Of a DNA stretch of 21,588 bases, positions 1 through 6,727 are shown piece after piece. A program made the translations under genes and the position numbers. Position 1 is the stretch's first letter; every line of letters starts with the position of its first letter. The notes beneath the pieces are model-generated. The model worked only from the letters and a program-made list of their open reading frames with translations. It searched no databases and was not told the DNA's origin. Origin of the DNA: an uncultured Collinsella sp. (GTDB taxonomy: Bacteria; Actinomycetota; Coriobacteriia; Coriobacteriales; Coriobacteriaceae); the NCBI GenBank assembly GCA_937937835.1, contig CALDBJ010000023.1, positions 1 to 21,588 of the forward strand, given 5' to 3'.

Positions 1-212
1 GAGCGCTCCCGCAAACTGCCTCTTGACAACTTATAGGAGCGTCGGTTTTGTTTTCGCGTTTTTTGACATGGTTGGGGGTAAGGAGCTAAACGTAGTAGAT
101 GGGCCGGTTTCGTGGCAAGCGGTTCCGGCTGATCCCTTGGGGACGGAGGAAAACGGATCATTTTTGGCTCTGTACGGCTTGCGGGGCATCGGTATGTGAC
201 CCCACTGTTCCG
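1..212. other. Intergenic left edge, no supported gene
   Basis: I see no convincing gene here. The first frame could be the last 11 codons of an upstream gene (reading ERSRKLPLDNL, stop at 34-36), but this is too short to support. A TTGACA lies at 23-28 and another at 63-68, neither with a good -10 box at normal spacing. TGATCC at 130-135 can pair with GGATCA at 155-160, which is followed by five T, giving at best a weak terminator-like hairpin with a long loop. An open frame at 99-350 runs from here across the inverted-repeat element that follows; I do not treat it as a gene. Confidence 0.4.
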
Positions 213-363
213 AAACTATGTCGGTTTACGGGGCTGAATCGCGAACCCCCAACCATGCCGATAGTTGCAAGAATAAAACCGCAGGTAGACGAGCCGTCAT
301 TTTTCGAAAAAATGCAAGTATGGACGGGGTTCCTGGGTTTAGCCCCGTAAACCGGCATAGTTT
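213..363. repeat. 151-bp element with 23-bp inverted-repeat ends
   Basis: Positions 213-235 and 341-363 are reverse complements over 23 bp with one mismatch (outer ends AAACTATG and CATAGTTT, inner part GGTTTACGGGGCT). The interior includes a near-palindrome of CATTTTT and AAAAATG around TTCGAA at 298-314. There is no coding capacity I would trust and no obvious target-site duplication at the borders. It could be a MITE-like remnant, a dispersed intergenic repeat of this lineage, or the DNA of a long hairpin RNA. It sits beyond the 3' end of the two-component operon. Confidence 0.6.
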
Positions 364-425
364 TGAAATGGCATTAAATCGGTAGCAGCTATTTTGCTCT
401 GCCGGAGCGGTTGGCCGTTGGGTAA

Positions 426-1055
426 TTACCCTCGCAGGTAGGCGATAGCGATCTGCGTGCGGTTGCGCAGGCCCATCTTTGCCAGGATCGAGCTGATGTG
501 GTTGCGTACGGTGCCTTCGCCCATATAGGCGGTGGCGGCAATCTCCTTGTTGTCGAGACCGCGGGCGATGAGCTCGGCGACTTCGAACTCGCGGTCGGTA
601 AGGCTGGCAAAGGCGGCGGGCCGGCGAGGCGTGTCTGTCTCGGCTCCCGCCCCATCAAAGTTGATATCCTCGATCGCCTTACCCTCGAGCACGCGTTTGC
701 CGTCCATAACCTGGGCCAACGCCGGCGGGATGGCGGCGACATCGGTTTTGATCAGATAGCCGCGAGCGCCCAGTTTGAGCGCCGACACAATGTACTCGTC
801 ATCCGAAAATGTCGTCAGAAACACCACGCGCGCTGCAGGGTCGCACTCAAGGATCTCGCGTGCCGCCGAAAGGCCGTCGCGTCCCGGCATCTGGATGTCG
901 AGCAGCGCAATATCGGGTGCGTGCTCGGCGTAGAGCGCCACCGCATCGTTGCCGTTGGCACCGGTGCCCACCACTTCGATCCGCGGCTGGGCGCCCAAGA
1001 TAATCTTGAGCGAATCGACCACCAAGCGGTCGTCGTCGACAACGATGAGCCTCAT
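426..1055 (-). CDS. NarL/LuxR-family response regulator
   Basis: This is a 209-residue DNA-binding response regulator, the usual length for the NarL family. The receiver domain (about 1-115) has the acidic pocket DDD at 7-9, a phospho-acceptor Asp53 in LLDIQMPG, the switch Thr at 81-82 and Lys103. The C-terminal LuxR-type helix-turn-helix (about 150-209) shows the family pattern SLTDREFEV, then NKEIA, then GTVRNHISSILAKMG. The ATG overlaps the stop of the sensor kinase by four bases (1052-1055), so the two are co-transcribed and probably translationally coupled; GGAG lies just upstream inside the kinase gene. When phosphorylated it most likely controls the divergent ABC exporter operon that starts at 2397; this is inferred from position. 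No clear terminator follows. Confidence 0.93.
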   Translation of the reverse strand: MRLIVVDDDRLVVDSLKIILGAQPRIEVVGTGANGNDAVALYAEHAPDIALLDIQMPGRDGLSAAREILECDPAARVVFLTTFSDDEYIVSALKLGARGYLIKTDVAAIPPALAQVMDGKRVLEGKAIEDINFDGAGAETDTPRRPAAFASLTDREFEVAELIARGLDNKEIAATAYMGEGTVRNHISSILAKMGLRNRTQIAIAYLRG

Positions 1056-2197
1056 CGGCCCTCATCTCCTTGCTGTTTGGGAACGGTGGCAAACACACGC
1101 CAGCCGCCGGCGCCGGCACGCGGGCCGGCGGTGAAGGTGCCGCCAAGCGCCTCGATGCGCTCGCGCATGGAGGCGAGCCCCATGCCCTCCGCGGTGCCGC
1201 GGCCACTTGCTTGGACCTCACCCACGCCATCGTCGGTAACAATGAGCTGGTAAAACGACGGATGCTCCATGCACCGTACGGTGACGGTCTGGGCGCAAGC
1301 GTGGCGCATGGTATTGGAGAGCGCTTCGCGCAGGACCGCTGCAAAGCAGTTGGCGACGTTTGCGGGCGCATGTTCGGCCATAACTTCAAGCTCAATCTGC
1401 GGGCCGCCGTCCGAGCGTGTGCCTTCGACAATGCGTTCGAGCTGCACGGAAAGGTCGACGGCGTTGTCGTTGAGCGCGTGGACGCTGGTGCGCACAAGCT
1501 GGAGCGCCTCGTCAACCGTGCGTTTGACGTCGGCGAAATCGGCGGCGACGCCGGGCTCGTCGGCGTGAACCACGCGCAGGGCTTCGGCCTGCAGTGAGGC
1601 GCGCGTGAGCTGGTGCCCGACGTTATCGTGGATCTCGCGCGCGATGCGGGCGCGTTCGGCGAGCGTCGCGAGCTCGACTTCGTAGTCCTGGCGGTCGGCG
1701 AGGTCGCGGTTGCGTGCCTCGAGTGCCAGGGCGCGTTCTTGCAGCTTGTCGCGGGTGCGACGCATGCGTTCCTGTTCGCGCTCCAGCTGCGCGGTGCGCA
1801 GCGACAGCAACGTGGCGGCGATCGAAAGGATGGCGGTTAGCAGCAGCGTTCGGGTGGTGAGCGCGCCGCCGCGAAGGTCTGCGACGAGCGCAAAGGCAAA
1901 AGCGGAGCCAATGCCCAGCGCGACCCAGGCGCGCTCACGGCGCACGCGCCGCGCGATGTCATAGAAGGCGAGAGGCGCAAACGGCACAAACGGCGGCACG
2001 AAGACGGCCGCGATGATGCAGGCGTAGCTCGCGGCCTCACTCACACGGCGGGCGCGGTTTCCCTGTGCGACCTCGGCCAGTGAGGTGGCAATAACGCCAA
2101 GGCAAAACGCCGCAACCAGACGAGCGTCCACAGCAAGGCCCGTGGCGGCTGCGATACAGCACGCCAGCACGATCGATTTGTCGAATAGCCTGTTCAT
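1052..2197 (-). CDS. Sensor histidine kinase, HisKA_3 (NarX/DesK type)
   Basis: This is a 381-residue membrane sensor kinase. Four or five hydrophobic segments fill about residues 6-131, followed by a coiled linker (about 135-175). The HisKA_3 dimerisation domain carries the phospho-acceptor His190 in REIHDNVGHQL. The ATPase domain has the N box (REALSNTMRHA, Asn295) and the G boxes DGVG (Asp323) and GMGLASMRERI. The frame stays open upstream, but ATG 2197 is preferred because it sits directly before the first hydrophobic segment and codon 1 follows a -10-like TACAAT by six bases; there is no Shine-Dalgarno sequence. There is almost no extracellular sensing loop, so the signal is probably sensed in the membrane, as in cell-envelope-stress or lipid-fluidity sensors. 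Its partner is the overlapping response regulator. Confidence 0.9.
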   Translation of the reverse strand: MNRLFDKSIVLACCIAAATGLAVDARLVAAFCLGVIATSLAEVAQGNRARRVSEAASYACIIAAVFVPPFVPFAPLAFYDIARRVRRERAWVALGIGSAFAFALVADLRGGALTTRTLLLTAILSIAATLLSLRTAQLEREQERMRRTRDKLQERALALEARNRDLADRQDYEVELATLAERARIAREIHDNVGHQLTRASLQAEALRVVHADEPGVAADFADVKRTVDEALQLVRTSVHALNDNAVDLSVQLERIVEGTRSDGGPQIELEVMAEHAPANVANCFAAVLREALSNTMRHACAQTVTVRCMEHPSFYQLIVTDDGVGEVQASGRGTAEGMGLASMRERIEALGGTFTAGPRAGAGGWRVFATVPKQQGDEGR

Positions 2198-2203
2198 ACG
2201 GGT

Positions 2204-2209
2204 ATTGTA
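2204..2209 (-). promoter_or_regulatory. Possible -10 box of the kinase/regulator operon
   Basis: On the minus strand TACAAT ends seven bases before the kinase ATG at 2197. If used, transcription would start on or next to the A of the start codon, giving a leaderless message. That would fit the absence of any Shine-Dalgarno sequence. No good -35 box is visible, so confidence is low. Confidence 0.35.
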
Positions 2210-2270
2210 CGCGAAGCTGCGCGTGGTGGAGGGGCCGCCTAGCGCAACCGTGACATTCCTCCCGCACGGT

Positions 2271-2307
2271 GGGGCGGTCGCGTCAGCGGGCCACGCGACC
2301 GAGCCCC
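2271..2307. promoter_or_regulatory. Strong inverted repeat between divergent operons
   Basis: GGGGC (2271-2275) and GGTCGCGT (2276-2283) can pair with ACGCGACC (2293-2300) and GCCCC (2303-2307), with a nine-base loop and a two-base bulge. A direct repeat CGTGACA flanks it at 2249-2255 and 2314-2320. It lies between the kinase start and the exporter ATPase start. It has no T-run on either side, so it does not look like a terminator. An operator for the adjacent response regulator is plausible but unproven. Confidence 0.45.
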
Positions 2308-2396
2308 CGCACTCGTGACAAAGCTCACTGGTGCGCGCCGTCCGCTCCTGCGATGATGCAATCGTACCGGGCCGCAAGCAACAGAAGGGCCGCCTC

Positions 2397-3335
2397 ATGA
2401 CAGACATCGTCCACGTCGAAAACCTCGTCAAGCGCTACGACGATCTTATCGCGCTCGACCACTTTAACCTGAGCATCGCCCCCGGCGAGATCTTTGGCCT
2501 GCTGGGCCCCAACGGCTCGGGCAAGACCACGTCCATCAACTGCATTTTGCAGCTGCTTGCCTACGACAAAGGCACCATCGAGCTGTTCGGCGAACCCATG
2601 ACGCCCGCCCGCTACGACCTCAAGCGCCGCATCGGCGTGGTGCCGCAGCAGGTGGCGGTATTCGACGAGCTCACGGTGCGCGAGAACATCGACTATTTCT
2701 GCAGCCTCTACGTCAACGACCGCAAGCGCCGCCGCGCGCTGGTCGACGAGGCCATCGACTTTGTCGGCCTGGGCGACTTTGCCAAGTTCCGCCCCGGCAA
2801 GCTCTCGGGCGGCCTGGCGCGACGCCTCAACATCGCCTGCGGCATCGCGCACAAGCCCGAGCTCATCTTTTTTGACGAGCCCACGGTGGCGGTCGACCCG
2901 CAGAGCCGCAACGCCATCCTGGAGGGCATCTGCCGCCTGCGCGACGAGGGCGCCACGGTGGTGTATACCAGCCATTACATGGAGGAAGTCGAGCAGATCT
3001 GCAGCCGCATCATGATCATGGACGGCGGCCGCGTGCTGGCGCAGGGCACCAACGACGAGCTCAAACGCATGATTCAGATGGGCGAGCGCGTGACCGTCGA
3101 GGTGGGCGCCGTCGAGCCAGCCACGGTCGAGCGGCTGCGCGCCCTCGAGCACGTGCTCAGCGTCGAGCTGTCCGGCGGCGAGCTCGTCTGCACCTGCGAG
3201 ACGAGTCCGCACAATCTGGTCGACATCCTCGACACGCTGCGCGCTGCCGACGTTGCGCTCGGCCGCGTGTGGAGCGAGCCACCGACCCTCAACGACGTGT
3301 TCCTCGAGATCACCGGCCGCGAGCTGCGCGACTAG
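2397..3335 (+). CDS. ABC-2 exporter ATP-binding protein
   Basis: This 312-residue ATPase energises a drug, lipid or peptide exporter of the ABC-2 (DrrA/CcmA/NatA-like) class. It has Walker A GPNGSGKT (37-44), the Q-loop at VVPQQ (81-85), signature LSGGLARRL (136-144), Walker B ELIFFDEP (155-162) and the switch His193 in TSHYMEE. A C-terminal extension of about 90 residues (about 220-312) is usual for this class. The start is ATG 2397, which begins the conserved MTDIVHVENLVKRY and has AGAAGG (2383-2388) upstream; the longer open frame to 2331 is not needed. The first permease starts ten bases after its stop. The operon is divergent from the sensor kinase/regulator pair, a common arrangement for signal-inducible self-protection exporters. 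The substrate cannot be told from the sequence. Confidence 0.93.
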   Translation: MTDIVHVENLVKRYDDLIALDHFNLSIAPGEIFGLLGPNGSGKTTSINCILQLLAYDKGTIELFGEPMTPARYDLKRRIGVVPQQVAVFDELTVRENIDYFCSLYVNDRKRRRALVDEAIDFVGLGDFAKFRPGKLSGGLARRLNIACGIAHKPELIFFDEPTVAVDPQSRNAILEGICRLRDEGATVVYTSHYMEEVEQICSRIMIMDGGRVLAQGTNDELKRMIQMGERVTVEVGAVEPATVERLRALEHVLSVELSGGELVCTCETSPHNLVDILDTLRAADVALGRVWSEPPTLNDVFLEITGRELRD

Positions 3336-3344
3336 GGGGCGGCC

Positions 3345-4532
3345 ATGTTCAACACCATTATCATTACGGTCAAGACGCTGCTGCGCCGGCCGAGCACGTG
3401 GGTTTGGGGCGCTCTCTTTCCCATCGCGCTTTCCACGATGTTTATGTTTATGTTTGCGAACCTCAGCTCCGACGGCACGGTCGACCCGGTGCCAGTGGCC
3501 GTCGTAGCGGATGAGGCCTGGGGCGCTTCGTCCTTTAAGGACGTGGCGACTTCGCTTGCCAAGGAGGGCGAGAATCAGCTGCTCGATGTGAGCGAGTACG
3601 AAGACTTAGCTGCCGCGCGCAAAGCGCTCAAGTCCGGCAAGGTCGCGGGCATCTACACGGTCGACGACGTGGGCACGCCCAAGCTCACACTGCTTTCGAG
3701 CTACGACAGCTCGCGCGCATCATCGGTGCTCACCGATCGCAGCATCCTGGAGACGGTGGCAAGTTCGTATACACAAAATGCCAAGCTCATGTCCCAGATT
3801 GCCCAGGACAACCCGGCGGCGCTCGCCGACCCGGAGGCGGTTGCGCGCGCCCTGTCGCTCGAGGGCGGCACCCGCCGCGTAAGCCTGACACGCACCACGC
3901 CCGATGGCACGGTCATCTACTATTACGCGCTTTTTGGCCTGGTCGCGATGATGTCTGCCGAGTTTGCCGCCTTGAGCGTTGTCGACCTGCAGCCCAATCT
4001 GTCGGGCCTTGGCGCGCGCCGCTGCGTGGGCGGCCTTTCCAAGACGGCGTCGCTGGCCGGTATCTTTGTGGGCTCGTGGCTGGTCTCCTTTGCCTCGATG
4101 GCGATCGCGATCGGCTACGTGCGCCTGGTTGTGGGCGTCGACTTTGGCGGGCGTGAGGGACTGTGTTTGGTGGGCGGCGCCGCTTCCGCGCTTGCCGCCA
4201 CGGGCTTGGGACTCTTTGTGGGCACGCTTCCCGTTAAGGGTGGCAAGGCATCCAAGTCGGGCATCCTCACGGGCTTTGCCACCACGTGCGCCCTGTTCGC
4301 TGGGCTTTACGGCGAGCCGGCGATGGCACTTGCCGACGATGTCGCCCGCGCCTGCCCGGCCGAGTGCTGGCTCAACCCTGTCAAGCTCATCTGCGACATG
4401 TTCAACCGCCTGTATTTCTTTGAGGACCTGGGTCCCTTTGTCATCCGTGCGGGCGCGCTGGTCCTCATGACGCTGGTGTTTGTTGCCGCCGCCACGCTGA
4501 TTTTTGGAAGGAGCCGCTATGAGCACCTTTAA
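3345..4532 (+). CDS. ABC-2 type permease, first subunit
   Basis: This 395-residue membrane protein has the ABC2_membrane_3 (YhgE/NatB-like) layout. One helix lies near the N-terminus (about 20-40). An extracytoplasmic domain of about 150 residues follows, and then five more helices at about 192-212, 236-260, 273-292, 305-325 and 365-388. The ATG follows the ATPase stop by nine bases with GGGGGCGG before it, and the gene's last 14 bases overlap the start of the second permease. With that permease it would form the heterodimeric channel driven by the preceding ATPase. The helix after the large loop ends in LSVVDLQPNLSG, where a coupling helix would contact the ATPase. No substrate-specific motif is recognised. 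Confidence 0.88.
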   Translation: MFNTIIITVKTLLRRPSTWVWGALFPIALSTMFMFMFANLSSDGTVDPVPVAVVADEAWGASSFKDVATSLAKEGENQLLDVSEYEDLAAARKALKSGKVAGIYTVDDVGTPKLTLLSSYDSSRASSVLTDRSILETVASSYTQNAKLMSQIAQDNPAALADPEAVARALSLEGGTRRVSLTRTTPDGTVIYYYALFGLVAMMSAEFAALSVVDLQPNLSGLGARRCVGGLSKTASLAGIFVGSWLVSFASMAIAIGYVRLVVGVDFGGREGLCLVGGAASALAATGLGLFVGTLPVKGGKASKSGILTGFATTCALFAGLYGEPAMALADDVARACPAECWLNPVKLICDMFNRLYFFEDLGPFVIRAGALVLMTLVFVAAATLIFGRSRYEHL

Positions 4533-5724
4533 GACTGCGCTGCGCATGGCGCTCGCGCATCCGTTCTACCTGCTCATCTATACGGTGTTCATATCGCTGA
4601 TGGGTGTGTTCATCGCGGCATCGGTGAGCTGGAACTCGTCGCAGCTCACCGAGTACAAGCCCTACGACGCCAATGTGATTGTGGTCGACCGCGACGACAG
4701 CGATCTTTCGCGTGCGCTTACCAAGCATCTGGGGTTGCGCTTTGACCTGGTCACGGGTGTTGGCGACGACACGTACGACCTTGCGGACGCGCTCTCCAAG
4801 AGCAACAGCGCCAAGGGCAGCGCCGACTGCGTGTTCTTTATCCCGGAGGGGTTTGAGGACGACCTCGTTGCAGCCGCCCGCGTGGGGGAGTCCCTGCCCA
4901 AGCTCGATGTGACCTACGGTGCCGGCACCATGGCGGCGGCGCTGTCGTCTGCCGAGGCCTCGCGCTGGATCTCGCTCGCGGGCGCTGCGGCGGCGCTTGA
5001 GCCCGCTGCTTCTAACGGCGACGTTGCCAAGGCCGCCGAGCATGCCGCTGCAAAGCGCGCGGAGGTCCAGATCGAGCGGGTCAAGGTCGACTCGGCTGCT
5101 GCTGCCACGCTCGAGTCGTATTTCAACTTTGGCGCGTATGCGATTATCTCGTCGGTCATCGTGTCGGTGGGGCTGGTGTTCTCGGGCATGAACGAGCCCG
5201 AGCGCGTGCGCCGCATGGATGCCAGCCCGGTCTCCGAGCGTCAGCGTTCGCTTGCCGTGTTTGCGGCCGCCGCCGTGCTCACCGTCTGCATTTGGCTCGT
5301 GTCGAGCATGATGGGCGTCGTGGGCTTTGCCGGCGCGGTTGCCGAGGTCGGCGCGGGTCGTGTGTGTCTGGCGCTGGCGGTGACGTTTGCCCTGGCGTGC
5401 ACGCCGCTGGCCGTTGGCTTTACGCTGTCGAGCTTGGGCGCGCGCGAGGAGCTGCTCAACGGCGTGGGCAACTTACTCGGCATGCTCATGACGTTTTTGG
5501 GCGGCGCCTGGATGCCGCTGTCGCTCATGGGCTCGGCCGTGCAGACCGCGGCGCATTTTGTGCCGACGTATTGGGTGAACGACGCGATCGGCAAGGCGCT
5601 CGCCGCGGACCTGACGTCCACCGTGCTGGGCGACATCGCCTGCGACCTGGGCGTCACGGTGCTCTTTGCTGCGGCCATCGCCGCCGTAGGCCTAGCCCTC
5701 GCACGCACCAAATCCCACGCCTAG
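4519..5724 (+). CDS. ABC-2 type permease, second subunit
   Basis: This 401-residue paralogue of the preceding permease has the same topology: a helix at about 13-36, an extracytoplasmic domain at about 37-198, then helices at about 201-222, 247-275, 281-303, 315-345 and 371-395. The start ATG 4519 has AAGGAG (4508-4513) upstream and overlaps the end of the first permease by 14 bases, so the pair is translationally coupled. The extracytoplasmic part is rich in Ala, Glu and Lys around residues 140-195 and is probably helical. It is the last gene of the exporter operon. The stop is followed almost at once by the dispersed GTCATTGGGGAC repeat cluster, with no classical terminator. Confidence 0.88.
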   Translation: MSTFKTALRMALAHPFYLLIYTVFISLMGVFIAASVSWNSSQLTEYKPYDANVIVVDRDDSDLSRALTKHLGLRFDLVTGVGDDTYDLADALSKSNSAKGSADCVFFIPEGFEDDLVAAARVGESLPKLDVTYGAGTMAAALSSAEASRWISLAGAAAALEPAASNGDVAKAAEHAAAKRAEVQIERVKVDSAAAATLESYFNFGAYAIISSVIVSVGLVFSGMNEPERVRRMDASPVSERQRSLAVFAAAAVLTVCIWLVSSMMGVVGFAGAVAEVGAGRVCLALAVTFALACTPLAVGFTLSSLGAREELLNGVGNLLGMLMTFLGGAWMPLSLMGSAVQTAAHFVPTYWVNDAIGKALAADLTSTVLGDIACDLGVTVLFAAAIAAVGLALARTKSHA

Positions 5725-5728
5725 CCAC

Positions 5729-5912
5729 CTAGTCATTGGGTACTCATTGGGGACAGACTTAAACGACTAGTCATTGGGGACAGTCTTTGCCGAACCGCCG
5801 GCTTGCTAAGGACTGTCCCCAGCTGCCGGCAGAAAGGGAACGTCCCTAACTGCCGGGTGGCGAAAGAGTGTCCCCAACAGCTAGTCATTTAAGAACGTCC
5901 CCAATGACTAGT
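5729..5912. repeat. Intergenic GTCATTGGGGAC repeat cluster, copy 1
   Basis: This is a cluster of short units in both orientations. ACTAGTCATTGGGGAC (5766-5781) is perfectly reverse-complementary to 5897-5912. GGGGACAGTC from 5777 pairs with GACTGTCCCC ending at 5820. AGTCATT (5883-5889) pairs with AATGACT (5903-5909) across a loop containing GTCCCC. The whole stretch can form nested hairpins in DNA or RNA. Related clusters follow the FtsX-type permease gene and the deacetylase-like gene, so this is a repeat family of the genome rather than a local duplication. It may also act as the 3' end of the exporter transcript. Confidence 0.85.
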
Positions 5913-5956
5913 CTTGAAACAAATCCCCACTCTCGCCCCAAAATAGTTCGCCAAGG

Positions 5957-5985
5957 TTTACTATTACGTTCATAAAGTAGTACGA
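5957..5985 (+). promoter_or_regulatory. AT-rich probable promoter/operator of second exporter
   Basis: The 90 bases before the ATPase at 6006 are the only AT-rich part of this gap. They contain TACTA (5959-5963) and TAGTA (5977-5981) as an inverted pair around TTACGTTCATAAAG, plus -10-like hexamers. The exact promoter cannot be assigned. A transcriptional start and an operator in this stretch are likely, because the ATPase begins a new operon. Confidence 0.3.
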
Positions 5986-6005
5986 GGCTAACAACGGGGG
6001 ATACC

Positions 6006-6719
6006 ATGGCAACGCAGGAAGCCTATGTCCAGGTCAAGGGGCTCAAGAAGCACTACGGCGACGGTGATGCGCGCCTGACGGTACTCGATGGCATCGACAC
6101 GTCCATCAACCGCGGGGAGATCTGCGTCATGCTGGGGCCCTCGGGCTCGGGTAAGTCGACCTTTCTCAACCTGATCGGCGGCCTGGAGGATGCCGACGCC
6201 GGCTCCATCATGGTGGACGGCTGCGACCTCACGGTGCTCAAGCCCGCCGACCTGGGTGAGTACCGCCGCCGCGAGCTGGGCTTTGTCTTTCAGTTCTACA
6301 ACCTGGTGCCCGACCTCACCATCAAGGAAAACATTGAGGTCACGGCGCACCTGTCCAAAAACCCGCTCAATGTCGACGACCTGCTGCGTTCGCTGGGCCT
6401 CTACGAGCACCGCAACAAGTTCCCGCGTCAGGTTTCGGGCGGCCAACAGCAGCGCTGCGCCATCGGCCGTGCGCTCGTCAAGAACCCGGGTCTGTTGCTG
6501 TGCGACGAGCCAACGGGCGCGCTCGACTACAAGACGTCCAAGGAAATCCTGCAGCTCATGGAGGATGTCAATCACGAGTACGGCTGCACCATCATCATCG
6601 TCACGCACAACGCCGCCATCGCCCGCATGGCCAATCGCGTGCTGCGCCTGCGCGACGGGCGCATCGTCGAGGATGAGCTCAACGAGTCGCCCGTCGCAGC
6701 CGCCGAGCTCGATTGGTAG
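6006..6719 (+). CDS. MacB/LolD-like ABC transporter ATPase
   Basis: This 237-residue ATPase belongs to the family that partners FtsX-type permeases (LolD, MacB N-domain, BceA, YtrE). It has Walker A GPSGSGKST (about 44-52), FQFYNLVP with the Q-loop, the family signature VSGGQQQRCAIGRAL, Walker B LLLCDEPTGALD and the switch His in IIIVTHN. The GALD after Walker B is typical of this family. The ATG at 6006 has GGGGG before ATACC. The permease ATG follows the stop by eight bases. Family members extrude peptides or antibiotics, or drive envelope remodelling, by mechanotransmission rather than a classical pore. No dedicated two-component system lies beside this pair, so antibiotic sensing of the BceRS kind cannot be assumed. 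Confidence 0.93.
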   Translation: MATQEAYVQVKGLKKHYGDGDARLTVLDGIDTSINRGEICVMLGPSGSGKSTFLNLIGGLEDADAGSIMVDGCDLTVLKPADLGEYRRRELGFVFQFYNLVPDLTIKENIEVTAHLSKNPLNVDDLLRSLGLYEHRNKFPRQVSGGQQQRCAIGRALVKNPGLLLCDEPTGALDYKTSKEILQLMEDVNHEYGCTIIIVTHNAAIARMANRVLRLRDGRIVEDELNESPVAAAELDW

Positions 6720-6727
6720 GCGGCGCC

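Noticed and set aside
99..350. Open frame of 83 codons on the plus strand
   Set aside because: It runs through the inverted-repeat element, has a weak ribosome site 13 bases away and matches no family I know. A repeat-encoded frame is more likely than a gene.
396..408. GCTC/GAGC hairpin as terminator of the response regulator gene
   Set aside because: The stem is very short and on the minus strand is followed by AAAATAG, not a T-run.
2325..3212. Minus-strand frame opposite the exporter ATPase
   Set aside because: The plus strand encodes every ABC ATPase motif in order; the antisense frame has none.
5729..5912. CRISPR array
   Set aside because: The units are palindromic, occur in both orientations, and lack evenly sized unique spacers; no cas genes are present.
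6713..6727. TTG start at 6713 for the FtsX permease
   Set aside because: It overlaps the ATPase end and adds five residues without support; ATG 6728 fits the usual short basic N-terminus before the first helix.
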